From Deltaproteobacteria bacterium ADurb.Bin207 (GTDB taxonomy: Bacteria > Myxococcota_A > Polyangia > Polyangiales > Polyangiaceae), in contig MWCO01000023.1 of assembly GCA_002070115.1 (NCBI GenBank), positions 1 to 64,000 on the forward strand: a stretch of DNA of 64,000 nucleotides. Reading direction: 5' to 3'. Made by a program: the position numbers and the translations under genes. Every line of letters starts with the position of its first letter. Position 1 is the first letter of the stretch. This document shows, in pieces, positions 33,561 through 43,188 of this stretch. Below the pieces are notes generated by a model, which ran no database searches, was not told where the DNA came from, and was given only the letters and a program-made list of their open reading frames with translations.

Positions 33561-35153
33561 TCAAGGGTTCACTACCCTCGCTCCCAATTCGAATCCCGTC
33601 AGAGTACGGATCAGACCCGTTTCCAGATCCACGAAAGTAATCCGGCCCTCCGGATGCTTCTGGGCCACATAAGCCCGTTTGGCCTCGGCAAGGGTGCCTA
33701 CCGCAATCGGCGGACTCGCCAACTCAAATCGGTCCACCTGTTGATTGAACATCTTGATGAGATACGCCCCAAATACCTTCTTCGCATCGTCGCGCTCCGC
33801 AACGACCCCATACTCGCCAGACGGACTGATCGCTACCGCACTGGGAGGAGCCGTCATTCCCACGATTTTTGCCGGAAGCTTCGGCGAAAGATGCAATACG
33901 CTGAACGCGCTCACATACGACGATTCCAGCGAATTCGTGGGGGGGTGGAGCACGATCGAACTGATTCCCGTGGGCGCCAAAAAGGCTGCCAACACGGGAG
34001 CATGAAGTTTGATCGCGTCGGACGTCGCTGGCGAATTCTCATAATGAAGCGCCGCTATCCGATCCTGTTGACTCGCATTCGAATACAACAACGCAACCTG
34101 GGCTTCCGACGCCATCGTGGCCGACCCCACCACCATATTCGTGATCTTCACCGTTTCATAAGCCGTCGGCGCTTCGACAATCCCAGGAATCGGAAGCACC
34201 GCGACCTCGCCTTGCTCCCGTATCACCGCAATTGCCTTTTTCCCATCCGACGATAAATCAAGATCCGTTACCGTTCCAGACAGGTTTACCTCCGTTCGCA
34301 TACCGTTTTCGAGGGATACCACCACGATCCGATCGCTGTTTTCCCACCGAACCAACGCATACATACCATCCGCGGTGATCGATACGTCACGGCTTGCAGG
34401 GTCGTCGAAAGGATCGTCGGATACGGGGATCAAGCCAACGATAACCGGATTGCCCGTGGACAGGTCCATCACCGAAATGCCGTCTTGCGTCACCGCGTAA
34501 GCATGCATTTCATCAGCGGAAAACTGCAGAGCCACCGGACGATACCCCACGGAAAGCCGCGTTGCCTTCTCTGCTCCTTCGCTCAAGTCGAGCACCGCGA
34601 TGTCCTGGAAACCATGGGTTTCATTGGCTTCCGCGATCTTGCGACTGTCCGTCCACGCAATGGCCCAACGTCCTGTGGACGATATCGCCCAAGCATTGTT
34701 TTGTTGCGCAATCGGCAGCGAAATACTGTCAATTGTATCCGAAGCGGTGGCCCGAAGAACCGTGGCATCCGAAGAAACCTCATTGATGACCACCGCCACG
34801 TCTTCCGAAGGATGAGGCACGGGCGCAAGATACGATGGCCCATTACCCGCTTCCGTCGTACTTACTTCCAGCGTGACGGCATCGATGAACGCCACGCGGC
34901 CACTCAACGGATTGGCGATCCACACGAAACGTCCAGTGGCCACCGGCGATTCGTAGGCGCTTTCAACTTCTTGTTCGGGGGGAAGCTGGCCGGAGCCAGC
35001 TTGACCGCCCCCAGCCGGCCCTTCATATCCTCCCGAACCGCCCGTATCGTTCGGATAAGGAGCCGTATTTCGCAACGAATCCGTTTCGTTCGCTCCACAG
35101 GCTACCATGAACAATCCCACGCCCAGGCATCCGTACCATCGTAGCTTCGACAT
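33561..35153 (-). CDS. Beta-propeller lipoprotein (paralogue of 37657-39273)
   Basis: 530 aa, ATG at 35153 with GAGGAGG nearby. Lipobox FMVAC (Cys19), Gly/Ser linker, then from about 60 a repetitive domain with YncE/PQQ-type propeller blades: GRFVWIANPLSGRVAFIDAVTLEV, DVAVVINEVSSDATVL, HAYAVTQDGISVMDL, RDVSITADGMYALVRW, AVAISPSGEYGVVAERDDAKKVFGAYLI, ending RITFVDLETGLIRTLTGFELGARV. It is closely related over its whole length to the lipoprotein at 37657-39273, with many identical strings (LPPEQE, NPLSGRVA / NPVSGRVA, TLTGFELGARV / TLTGFELAARV), so the two arose by duplication. It probably acts as a surface scaffold; no enzymatic residues were recognised. Confidence 0.85.
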   Translation of the reverse strand: MSKLRWYGCLGVGLFMVACGANETDSLRNTAPYPNDTGGSGGYEGPAGGGQAGSGQLPPEQEVESAYESPVATGRFVWIANPLSGRVAFIDAVTLEVSTTEAGNGPSYLAPVPHPSEDVAVVINEVSSDATVLRATASDTIDSISLPIAQQNNAWAISSTGRWAIAWTDSRKIAEANETHGFQDIAVLDLSEGAEKATRLSVGYRPVALQFSADEMHAYAVTQDGISVMDLSTGNPVIVGLIPVSDDPFDDPASRDVSITADGMYALVRWENSDRIVVVSLENGMRTEVNLSGTVTDLDLSSDGKKAIAVIREQGEVAVLPIPGIVEAPTAYETVKITNMVVGSATMASEAQVALLYSNASQQDRIAALHYENSPATSDAIKLHAPVLAAFLAPTGISSIVLHPPTNSLESSYVSAFSVLHLSPKLPAKIVGMTAPPSAVAISPSGEYGVVAERDDAKKVFGAYLIKMFNQQVDRFELASPPIAVGTLAEAKRAYVAQKHPEGRITFVDLETGLIRTLTGFELGARVVNP

Positions 35154-35163
35154 CTCACCCTCC

Positions 35164-36066
35164 TCAAAACGTCATGGCAACACTGATTCGCATCATCATG
35201 CCCCGCATCGACAACATGCCAAGGTCGAGTGTCGTACTTGCTCGCGGGTCGTCCTCATCCACATCCGGTGAAAAAGCGAGGTCCTGGTTCATCGACCATC
35301 CGTAACCGAATTCGCCCACGACCCAAAACTGCGGCACGACGTCATCAACGCCCAAGGTACGGGGAAAATTCCAGGCCGCTCCCGCCGTCGCATCCACTCC
35401 AAACCGCCAGGCATTGCGAACCAAGACGGCAGTCGCGGAATCCTCCTCGATCGAAGCGCCCGTGTATACCGCCTGCGGTACGAGTTTGGCCAGCACGTAC
35501 AAATCTCGGTCAAGGTGAAGTCGGCCCTCCGCGACAGCGCCCAATCGATGGACGGACAATTCGGTGGGGGCGTTTCGAGCTTTGCTAGCTGCGTTTCCGT
35601 ATTCCCACAGCAGGCCAGGCGCGAAAGAAATACTGTCGGACAGGACAAAGGCACGGGTGGCCCCCATGGAAACCTGCGAAAAACCATCATTTTCGCTAAA
35701 AGGATCGTAGCCTTCGCTGGTAACCCACCCCACGCGAACGCCAAGATGTACCTGCCAAAAATCCCGGGACATATCCCGAGAGGGACCATCCACCGCATCC
35801 GACATCGGAGGGGGAGCATAACCCTGCCGTGAATCGATGGCTCCGGCAGGGTGTGATGCATTCACGGTGGCGGAAGGTGCCGCGGAGGCCGCGGAGGAAG
35901 GAGCCGGGGTGGTCGGTTCAGCCATCGGAGCCGGCTCGAGCGCTGGAAGCTCCTGTGTCGCCGAATCCGAGGGGGCCGTCGTGGGCTCTTGTTCTTCTTG
36001 AGCCATGGCAGTCGCGGACACCAAAAGGGTCAACACCGACGAACAGACAAATCTGAGCGCACGCAT
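35164..36066 (-). CDS. Outer-membrane barrel-like protein in the propeller operon
   Basis: 300 aa from the ATG at 36066; GGGAGG lies 8 bases upstream and one base separates it from the previous stop. Signal peptide to about 23 (ATAMA), a long Pro/Ala/Thr/Glu linker to about 90, then a beta-strand-rich domain (WQVHLGVRVGWVTSEGY, RAFVLSDSISFAPGLLWEYG, VAEGRLHLDRDLYVLAKLVPQ, WRFGVDATAGAAW, WVVGEFGYGWSM) that ends MMMRISVAMTF with a terminal Phe, the barrel-assembly signature. It sits between two propeller lipoproteins, suggesting a transporter- or export-like complex across the outer membrane. The next gene starts 10 bases after its stop. Confidence 0.75.
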   Translation of the reverse strand: MRALRFVCSSVLTLLVSATAMAQEEQEPTTAPSDSATQELPALEPAPMAEPTTPAPSSAASAAPSATVNASHPAGAIDSRQGYAPPPMSDAVDGPSRDMSRDFWQVHLGVRVGWVTSEGYDPFSENDGFSQVSMGATRAFVLSDSISFAPGLLWEYGNAASKARNAPTELSVHRLGAVAEGRLHLDRDLYVLAKLVPQAVYTGASIEEDSATAVLVRNAWRFGVDATAGAAWNFPRTLGVDDVVPQFWVVGEFGYGWSMNQDLAFSPDVDEDDPRASTTLDLGMLSMRGMMMRISVAMTF

Positions 36067-36067
36067 T

Positions 36068-37660
36068 TCAAAACCCTCCCTGAAGCAAGCCGACATGCAT
36101 TCGGGCGGAGGCTTCATCTGGCGAAAATGCATCGACCACCGTGGCACCCATGTTTCCCTGGTAGTGCAAAGCCACCATCGCGCGGCCGCCTCCCGCGCGG
36201 CCAATATCGAATACACTGGTGATTGGCTGTTCGAGCACAAGGTTTTGAGGATGCATGGTGAGCAGGTCGACCACCGCCATCTCTCGAGAATTACGCTGGA
36301 AAAACCAGGCCCGCTGCCCGTCCGCCGATACCGTCAACGAAAGCGAGGAAGCACTGGTGAGCAAGGGCGACGCCGTGCGATTGGCAAGGTTCAGCACGTA
36401 AAAACGTCGGCCACCATAACCAGCATCATTCGGTACAAGGATTTTCAGCGATTGATTGGGGGCCGGAACGCTCACCACGTTACCTACCGACGAGTCAATA
36501 TCCGGAAGCACTTCGATGCTTCGGTACGCCTGCCCCACCGACTTACCAAGCGACCAAAAGGCCACCCCTTCGTAGCCCCAAAGCATGGCCACATCACTGC
36601 CACCGGCCGGAGCATCGCTAATCTCGCGCGTGACGAGCGAGATACGCCCAAAAGACGCGGGCATATCAACTTGAGTTTCCGTCGTCGTGTCCGGATCCAC
36701 GAGCGTCGCTCGACGCATTCCCGCCTCGAGCATGGCCAGCCGTAACCCCCCGTCCGTATTGACAAAAGCGAAATCCGACGGGGTGCTCGTCAACCCAATG
36801 ATGTTCACCGTCAGCCCAAAGTCGTTTTCCGCGGAAGCATTGGCTTGTGGAACGAATGTCAGCAAAAACACGCTGTTCTCTTTGGTGGTGCGCACCGCGA
36901 GACGAGCGTCATCGTTGCGCTGTGGAACCCCGTCCGTGTAGGTCACTCCCGCGGGAACGACTTTATAATCATTACTCAACCTGACCGTGACCTCTTTGCG
37001 ATCGAGATGGTCGAGATCGAGAAGAGACAGGTCTTGGTCCGTTTCGATGATCAACAGGCGCCGCTGACCCGAGGGAAGATTCAGTGGCGACGTAAACGTT
37101 AGGCGCTGGGGTGTACCTCCGAAGGACCGGATGGTGCGAGGAAGGGGATTGGTATCACCGGGAGGCAGGCTCGTATCGATGACGAGGAGTTCATTGCGGT
37201 TGGTCACGAAAGAGCCCGAGGCTCCCGAAGAGTACAGCACGACAAAGCGGCCTTCCGGATCGACAGCGATGCTGTCGAGAGGGTTGGACAAGGTGTATTT
37301 GGAGAGCAGGTTGCCAGAACCCGAGCCGTCATAAACCCAAAGGGCGGGGCGTTCATCGCTGCTTTTTCGCCGTGGCTGCTCACCTTTGCTCAGAACGAAG
37401 AGGCGGTCCGCCTGGGGAGAGGCCATGACCGCAACCACATTTTTACCTGTATTTTTGCGTACTTGCGACAGATTCAGAGACTCGTCCACGGAAAATAGAT
37501 GCACGGAATGCATCGATTCATCGATCAGGGCGAAAGAGTTTTCGAGCCCCTTGTCGAACCGAACGACAGCGGGAGTATCCCAGGATTCAGGACGGTCCCC
37601 GCAGCCCGATAAGAGTGTTATGCTCGCGATTCCCACAAAGATGGCATGAGAGTATTTCAT
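36068..37660 (-). CDS. Divergent beta-propeller lipoprotein
   Basis: 530 aa, ATG at 37660 in an ATGA overlap with the preceding gene's stop. Lipobox ITLLSGC (Cys20). The body shows repeated blades: NSFALIDESMHSVHLFSVDESL, KNVVAVMASPQADRLFVLSKGE, LDSIAVDPEGRFVVLYSSG, QDLSLLDLDHLDRKEVTVRL, SLSLTVSADGQRAWFFQRN, EMAVVDLLTMHPQNLVLEQP. It is similar in architecture to its two neighbours but clearly more distant in sequence. Function unknown; position and coupling imply it works in the same complex as the barrel-like protein encoded next. Confidence 0.82.
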   Translation of the reverse strand: MKYSHAIFVGIASITLLSGCGDRPESWDTPAVVRFDKGLENSFALIDESMHSVHLFSVDESLNLSQVRKNTGKNVVAVMASPQADRLFVLSKGEQPRRKSSDERPALWVYDGSGSGNLLSKYTLSNPLDSIAVDPEGRFVVLYSSGASGSFVTNRNELLVIDTSLPPGDTNPLPRTIRSFGGTPQRLTFTSPLNLPSGQRRLLIIETDQDLSLLDLDHLDRKEVTVRLSNDYKVVPAGVTYTDGVPQRNDDARLAVRTTKENSVFLLTFVPQANASAENDFGLTVNIIGLTSTPSDFAFVNTDGGLRLAMLEAGMRRATLVDPDTTTETQVDMPASFGRISLVTREISDAPAGGSDVAMLWGYEGVAFWSLGKSVGQAYRSIEVLPDIDSSVGNVVSVPAPNQSLKILVPNDAGYGGRRFYVLNLANRTASPLLTSASSLSLTVSADGQRAWFFQRNSREMAVVDLLTMHPQNLVLEQPITSVFDIGRAGGGRAMVALHYQGNMGATVVDAFSPDEASARMHVGLLQGGF

Positions 37661-39273
37661 GGTTGGCTCCCGTCGATCACACGCGCGGCAAGTTCGAATC
37701 CCGTCAGGGTTCGAGACAATCCCGTGTCCAGATCGATGAATGTCAAGCGGCCTTCTGGGTGTTGTTGCGCAACGAACGCGCGTTTTGCACCAAGGACGGT
37801 GCCTACGGCGATAGGGGGGCTGAATAAGGGATAACGGTCTATCTGCAGGTTGTCGCGTCGAACCAGATACGCGCCGAATATTTTCGAGGCATCATTGCGT
37901 TCGGCCACGACGGCTCGGTCTCCGGATGGGGTGAGCGATACGCCGAACACCTCGGCTTGGGTAGCCACGATTTTGGCAGGCAGTTCCGGGTCGAGGGTCA
38001 ATGCGCTGAACGCTCTCGCATGGCTGTTTTTGTCTTTGTGGACGACGATGGCACTGGATGCGTTTTCAGCAAGAAAAACAGCGAGTACGGGGGAGTGTAA
38101 GGCCATGGTTTGCACACGTATGGGGGTGACATCCCATCGAATTTTGGCCATCCGCTGTTCCACCGCCGCGTTCGAAAACCCAAAAGCAACTGGAGCACCA
38201 GCCGCGATCACCACGGAACCGACCGTCACGTTCGGAATGGACACCACCTCAAAATCCTCCGGCGCTGTGGCGATCTGCGGCACGGGAAGAATTGCGATTT
38301 CGTGTTGGTCGCGGATGGCGGCTATCGCGCGAGTCCCATCCGCGCTCAAGTCCAGGTCCGTGCATTCTCCAGAAAGTTGAACACGTATTCGATGACCGTC
38401 CGTGAGGGAAACGACCGTGACATCCTGGGAACCGTTTTGGCGAACGAAGGCCAGGGAACCATCGGGCGTAATAGAAACGTCGCGTGTGTCACTCGTTTCG
38501 AAGTCATCGTCCGAGGTAGGGATGAGTTTGGAAACGGAAGGCCCTTGGGGAAGCAGAAGATCAATGACGGAAATACCGTCTTGCGTTACCGCATGAGCAC
38601 GTTCTTCCCCCTTCGAAAACGAGAAGGCGATGGGCCGATAACCGATGGATAATCTTGAAACTTTTTCGGTTTGGACGTCTATGACAGAGATGTCTTGGAA
38701 GCCTTGGACAGGGTTTGGATTTGGGTACAAGTCTGCGTTGGCCCAGGCGATAGCCCAGCGGCCAGACGGGGAAATGGCCCAGGAATTGGCTTCGTTGGCG
38801 ATGCCGAAGGTGGTTGTGGACACGTTGCCGGCGTCATCGGCTTGCAGCAAGGTGGCATCACCGGATAATTCGTTGATGACGATCGCGGTGTCGCGGTCCG
38901 GATTGGGAACGGGGGCAATGGCTTTTGGGCTATTTCCGGCGGGGACGGTGCGGACTTCGAGGGTGGTGGCGTCGACGTAGGCGACCCGGCCGCTGACCGG
39001 GTTGGCGACCCATACGTACCGTTCTGTAGCAACGGGAGAGCCGTATTCGCTTTCCAATTCTTGTTCTGGGGGAAGGGCAGCGTCCGCCATGGCGCCTCCT
39101 CCGGAGCCCCCCCCGTCAAGAGATGGGTATTCATTTCCGGGGTAGCTGGGTGGCATTTGGCTTCCTTCCTCATCCATGGCGTCGGATGCCTGGCATGCGA
39201 CCAAGACGCCGACGAAGCCGGCGATTCCTATCATGGAGCTGAATAGGAGCAGCCATCGTGGTTGTGTCATCAT
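37657..39273 (-). CDS. Beta-propeller lipoprotein (first gene of the operon)
   Basis: 538 aa from the ATG at 39273 (GGAGG 6 bases upstream; a second ATG follows at 39270). Lipobox GVLVAC, Gly-rich linker with LPPEQELESEYGSPVAT, then a propeller of about seven blades in the same order as the paralogue at 33561-35153 (YVWVANPVSGRVAYVDA, DRDTAIVINELSGDATLL, HAVTQDGISVIDL, RDVSITPDGSLAFVRQ, GVSLTPSGDRAVVAERNDASKIFGAYLV, RLTFIDLDTGLSRTLTGFEL). It heads the set 39273 to 33064: propeller, divergent propeller, barrel, propeller, PilZ. The repeated propeller gene suggests copies specialised for different partners. Confidence 0.85.
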   Translation of the reverse strand: MMTQPRWLLLFSSMIGIAGFVGVLVACQASDAMDEEGSQMPPSYPGNEYPSLDGGGSGGGAMADAALPPEQELESEYGSPVATERYVWVANPVSGRVAYVDATTLEVRTVPAGNSPKAIAPVPNPDRDTAIVINELSGDATLLQADDAGNVSTTTFGIANEANSWAISPSGRWAIAWANADLYPNPNPVQGFQDISVIDVQTEKVSRLSIGYRPIAFSFSKGEERAHAVTQDGISVIDLLLPQGPSVSKLIPTSDDDFETSDTRDVSITPDGSLAFVRQNGSQDVTVVSLTDGHRIRVQLSGECTDLDLSADGTRAIAAIRDQHEIAILPVPQIATAPEDFEVVSIPNVTVGSVVIAAGAPVAFGFSNAAVEQRMAKIRWDVTPIRVQTMALHSPVLAVFLAENASSAIVVHKDKNSHARAFSALTLDPELPAKIVATQAEVFGVSLTPSGDRAVVAERNDASKIFGAYLVRRDNLQIDRYPLFSPPIAVGTVLGAKRAFVAQQHPEGRLTFIDLDTGLSRTLTGFELAARVIDGSQP

Positions 39274-39435
39274 CCGCGACCTCCAATCACCCGCTGGTGT
39301 GGGCAAGTAGCAAAGCAACAGTTGTGCCGATACGAATACAACTTGGAAATGGTAGGCATGAATCGCGGGAGTGGGGGTAGAAGCGGGCAGGGGGGTGACA
39401 ATTCTGTCGTGCGAGCCAATGTGCCAAATACGATA

Positions 39436-40683
39436 TTAGCGCAGGGCAGGGGGCGAGACACCGGGGGAGCCGTGGCTCGCGAAGTAGGCGCGAAGCACTT
39501 CTCGGCACAGGAAGGGGGCTTTGGTTCTCCATTTGGGGCCATTGTTGACGAGTACGGCGAAGGCCACCTCGGGTTCCGTGGCACCGGCGAACCCGATGAG
39601 CCAAGTGTAAAATCGTTGGGATTTGCTGGTCAAGGTTCCGGTTTTCCCAGCGAGTTGGATGTTGGGCAGGTAAGCTCTTCCACGTTTGTCGAAAAAATCG
39701 CCGTGGGCAGTCCCATTGGAGAACGTTTCGGCCATCATATCCCGCACGGTATCGGCGACCTGCGCTGAAAAAGCCTGGCGTATCGTTTGAGGGGCCGCCG
39801 GAGCGTGGTAGATCGTCTTTCCTTTCTTGTCTTTGATGGCATTGACGAGAACCGGTCGCGTGACGAGCCCTTTTTGTGCCACGGTGGCTGCGATGACCAC
39901 CCCTTGCAAAGGCGATAAGGTGGTATTCCAGAACCCTGCCGCAGTGCGAGCGAACTTCAGATCGTCGTCCGCGGGCAAGTGGAAGGTACTTGGTTGCACG
40001 GGAACATCGAAGGGAATCGGTTCTCCGAAACCGTAGGCGCGCGCCACACTGCCAAGGGAATCAGGGTCGAGATGGCGAAGCGCCAGACGTCCCATGATCA
40101 CGTTGAGGCTTCGTCCCATGGCCCCGGCAAGGGTCGCGCACCATTTGTCGCGTTGTTCGTCTTCGATCAGGTCTTCCAGCTCGAAACCGTGCAGACCGCC
40201 GAGATAACACTGTTTATGATCGCTGGTTAGGCCTGCTTTTTCTACGAGCGCGGTGCCCGTGACGACTTTGAAAACGCTTGCCGCCGGGGCTTTGGCTTCC
40301 ACATTGGTGTCACGACGCGCTCCTTCCGTGATGGAAGCGTAGACCAACAATCGCGACGAGCGCAGATCCATGAGCACCACGTTGCCTTCCGTGACACCTC
40401 GGCTGATAAAGAGTTGTTGCACCGTACGTTGCAAGTCCGGGTCGATGGAAAGATGTGCCGTGCGATCGTCAGCAGCCGGTGCTGTGGTTTCGGTTTTGCT
40501 CAACGTGATGCGCGACAGGTCGATACCCTCGAGAGCCGGAGGGTCGAGAACGTCGGGATTGGTGGGGATACCGTGTTCTAACCGGGCATTGGCTGCTTGG
40601 GCGTCGGCCACGAAGTGGTGGACGGTGGCTGCGACGCCCGCGGTGGCTGCGAGAGCGATGAGAATGGCCTTCCAATGTCGCAT
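39436..40683 (-). CDS. Penicillin-binding protein transpeptidase
   Basis: 415 aa. N-terminal membrane anchor (WKAILIALAATAGVAATVHHFV), then a short linker and a penicillin-binding transpeptidase domain: S-x-x-K as ASVFK (in PAASVFK) near 136, S-x-N as SLN (in GRSLNV) near 192, and K-T-G as AGKTGTL near 345. All three active-site motifs are present, so an active D,D-transpeptidase of the class B/PBP2-FtsI lineage is expected, although the usual large N-terminal non-catalytic domain is missing. It cross-links peptidoglycan in the periplasm. AAGGA precedes the ATG. Divergent from the membrane protein at 40797. Confidence 0.88.
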   Translation of the reverse strand: MRHWKAILIALAATAGVAATVHHFVADAQAANARLEHGIPTNPDVLDPPALEGIDLSRITLSKTETTAPAADDRTAHLSIDPDLQRTVQQLFISRGVTEGNVVLMDLRSSRLLVYASITEGARRDTNVEAKAPAASVFKVVTGTALVEKAGLTSDHKQCYLGGLHGFELEDLIEDEQRDKWCATLAGAMGRSLNVIMGRLALRHLDPDSLGSVARAYGFGEPIPFDVPVQPSTFHLPADDDLKFARTAAGFWNTTLSPLQGVVIAATVAQKGLVTRPVLVNAIKDKKGKTIYHAPAAPQTIRQAFSAQVADTVRDMMAETFSNGTAHGDFFDKRGRAYLPNIQLAGKTGTLTSKSQRFYTWLIGFAGATEPEVAFAVLVNNGPKWRTKAPFLCREVLRAYFASHGSPGVSPPALR

Positions 40684-40796
40684 GTCGCATAAGTCCTTAC
40701 CTGCTGAACGAGGGGGAGGCCAAGTTTACGCCTATTCGTTTTCTCCGTTTCGATGTTGACTTCCCGTACCGAAAACCGCGGGGTATAGGTGCCGCC

Positions 40797-43157
40797 ATGG
40801 TGTTCAATGTTTCGTCGATGTTGCTGCGTGTTGGACGGCGATTTCGCGAACGGCCCGAAACGGTTGTTCTGCTCGCGGGAATGATCCTTTCCGTTTGGCT
40901 GGCAACCGAAGTCTTTCGACCTGCCCTACGGCCCGTGATTCAGACAACGACGGCTGGGAGCGATAGTTTGATTCATGGTCTCGCTCCTTCCCAAGCCGTG
41001 GGGCTCAACCGCGCGCATGTGTTGACGGATGGCGTTGCGCCGCGGCGTGGGGATATATGGAATTCCGATCTTACGGCTACCTTTCGATCGAGTTCGTCCA
41101 TCGTTTTCGATCTCGGTGCTTCGAAGGATATTCGAGCGGCGTACATGGTGGGCGATGGTAACGATGAGTATGTGTTTTCCGTGTCGGAGGATGGTTCGAA
41201 GTACGATCCTCTTTGGCGGGCCATGCCCGAGTCGGGCAGCGGCATGCAGCCTCGGTCTTCGAGCGAGCTGCATGGGCATGGGCGCTATGTACGCATCACG
41301 GCGCGGGGCGGAGACAATTTATACTCTTTGGGTGAGGTACAGCTTTTTGAAACGGTACCGAACGTGATTCCATCTCGGGTCGTGTATCGTACGGGGCTAC
41401 CGGAGGGAGAGCGAATACGAGGGCATTTTTTGCACTTCCTTCTAGCGCTAGGAATCACGCTGTTTGCAACGCAAAGGAAAAACTCTTGGGCGTGGAAACT
41501 TGCGGCCACGATTCCCTCGCTGGTTGCTTTGGGTGTGTTGGGTTACGAGATCGCGGGCGGATGGCCGGTAGATCAAAGCGTTGTGTCGATGGCGCGAGCC
41601 ATATCGGCGGCAATTGCCATCGTCGCGCTCGTGAGGGAAGCGCTGGGGCGAGTTCGTTGGCCGGCGAGTCGCGCCACGGTTCTGGGGGCCCTCGCCGTGG
41701 CGGGTATTCTTGGGGTGGGATCGTTCTACAACCTCGGTCATCTTCAATTCCACGATAGCGAGAAGAATCGTCCCACCTTCGTTCACACGTTCGATATGCG
41801 CGTCTACTACCCGGTGGCGAAGTACTTTCATGAACTTCGTTTCGATGGGCTGTACCTGGCGAGTGTGGCTGCTTATGTGGCGGATGCTCCTGGTGCGACC
41901 CGGGCCACGATGTCCAACGTACAATTTCGCGACTTGAAGACGCATCGAATGTTGAAGGCTGGGGAGGTGTGGGATCAGGTCCTTGCGATGGAAACGCGTT
42001 TCACACCGGAGCGGTGGCAAGCGTTTTTGAAGGATATGCGGTATTTTCGTCTGACGATGGGGCGAGATTATTTGGGGAGCATGGTGGATCATGGCGCCAA
42101 CGCCACGCCGGTGTGGTTGGCGCAGGCGCATCTATTGTTTTCTCTGACGGAAGCGGATGAATTGACGCTCGTATTGGGTGGGCTACTCGACCCGGCGCTT
42201 TTGTTGCTTGCCTTCGCGGCGATAGCGCGGGCTTATGGCTGGCGTGCCTCGCTATTATGCATGGTTGTATTTGGCGCCAATGATTACGTGATGCTGGGGA
42301 CCAACTGGGCGGGCGCGACCCTGCGTCATGATTGGCTCGCGTACTTGATGCTGGCGATGGCGGCCCTTCGAATGAAAAAAACGTGGTTGGGTGGGGGATT
42401 GTTGGCGCTGGCAGCGGCGCAACGGGCTTTTCCTGCCATGGCGTTGGTCGGGCTCGCTTTCCCCATGGTTGGTTGGTGGATAGACACGCTAGCACAGACC
42501 GGCACCCGGCCAAAACGACGCGCTTGGTACGAAGCCAATCGCGATATCCTTCACACCTGGGGCGCGGCCATTGTCGTCGGAATCGTCCTTTTTCTCTTTG
42601 CTTCTCTGGTGGTGTCGTTCGGAGCCTGGCCCGAATGGATGAGAAAAGTCACGCTCTTGGACTCGGAACCGCACGTCAATCAAGTCAGCCTCAAAGCGTT
42701 CGTGGGAGGGAATGACTTTTCCCAAGATGCCAACGTGCTGGCCCGTTGGCCTTTGTTTGGATTCGTGGGCGGAGCGATTGCTTTGGGAGCCGCCTACGTG
42801 GCTTGGTTGCGTCGCGAGCATCTGGATCAAGCCGCGATTCTTGGCTGTTTGCTCATTCCAATTTTGTTCAATCCCGCCAACTACTATATCCACTTCATTA
42901 CTTTTCTTCCGCTGCTTGGCTATCCGCTTTCCCGCGAGGATGACCCGCGCGCCATTCCGACCTGGACTCAGGTTGCCGTTTGGCTGTCGATGTTGCTGCT
43001 GTGCGTCGCCCAGTATTGGACCACCAAAACCGATGACCGGACGGTTCACTTCGAAACATCGTCCGCGCTTCTGTTTTTCGCCTTTGGCGCAATGTTGATC
43101 GCGTGTCATCAAGCGACCAAGCAAGCACGAAGTCTTCCACAGCAAGCCGCGGGTTGA
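40797..43157 (+). CDS. Polytopic membrane protein with discoidin-like domain (glycosyltransferase-C-like)
   Basis: 786 aa. One helix near 23-40, then an extracytoplasmic domain (about 70-190) with F5/8 type C features (SIVFDLGASKDIRAAYMVGDG, YVFSVSEDGSKYDPLW, GRYVRITARGGDNLYSLGEVQLFE). From about 210 there are about 10-12 helices with loops containing DMRVYYPVAKYFHE and NPANYYIHFITFLPLLGYP. The overall plan resembles lipid-linked-sugar GT-C enzymes, whose first periplasmic loop carries acidic catalytic residues (here D and E residues near FHDSEKN and FDMRVYY), but I cannot name the family. The radical SAM gene follows 31 bases later, so cotranscription is possible. A TTG or later ATG start is possible but 40797 is reasonable. 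Confidence 0.65.
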   Translation: MVFNVSSMLLRVGRRFRERPETVVLLAGMILSVWLATEVFRPALRPVIQTTTAGSDSLIHGLAPSQAVGLNRAHVLTDGVAPRRGDIWNSDLTATFRSSSSIVFDLGASKDIRAAYMVGDGNDEYVFSVSEDGSKYDPLWRAMPESGSGMQPRSSSELHGHGRYVRITARGGDNLYSLGEVQLFETVPNVIPSRVVYRTGLPEGERIRGHFLHFLLALGITLFATQRKNSWAWKLAATIPSLVALGVLGYEIAGGWPVDQSVVSMARAISAAIAIVALVREALGRVRWPASRATVLGALAVAGILGVGSFYNLGHLQFHDSEKNRPTFVHTFDMRVYYPVAKYFHELRFDGLYLASVAAYVADAPGATRATMSNVQFRDLKTHRMLKAGEVWDQVLAMETRFTPERWQAFLKDMRYFRLTMGRDYLGSMVDHGANATPVWLAQAHLLFSLTEADELTLVLGGLLDPALLLLAFAAIARAYGWRASLLCMVVFGANDYVMLGTNWAGATLRHDWLAYLMLAMAALRMKKTWLGGGLLALAAAQRAFPAMALVGLAFPMVGWWIDTLAQTGTRPKRRAWYEANRDILHTWGAAIVVGIVLFLFASLVVSFGAWPEWMRKVTLLDSEPHVNQVSLKAFVGGNDFSQDANVLARWPLFGFVGGAIALGAAYVAWLRREHLDQAAILGCLLIPILFNPANYYIHFITFLPLLGYPLSREDDPRAIPTWTQVAVWLSMLLLCVAQYWTTKTDDRTVHFETSSALLFFAFGAMLIACHQATKQARSLPQQAAG

Positions 43158-43188
43158 CCGCCGGCCACGCAACCCATACGAATACCAC

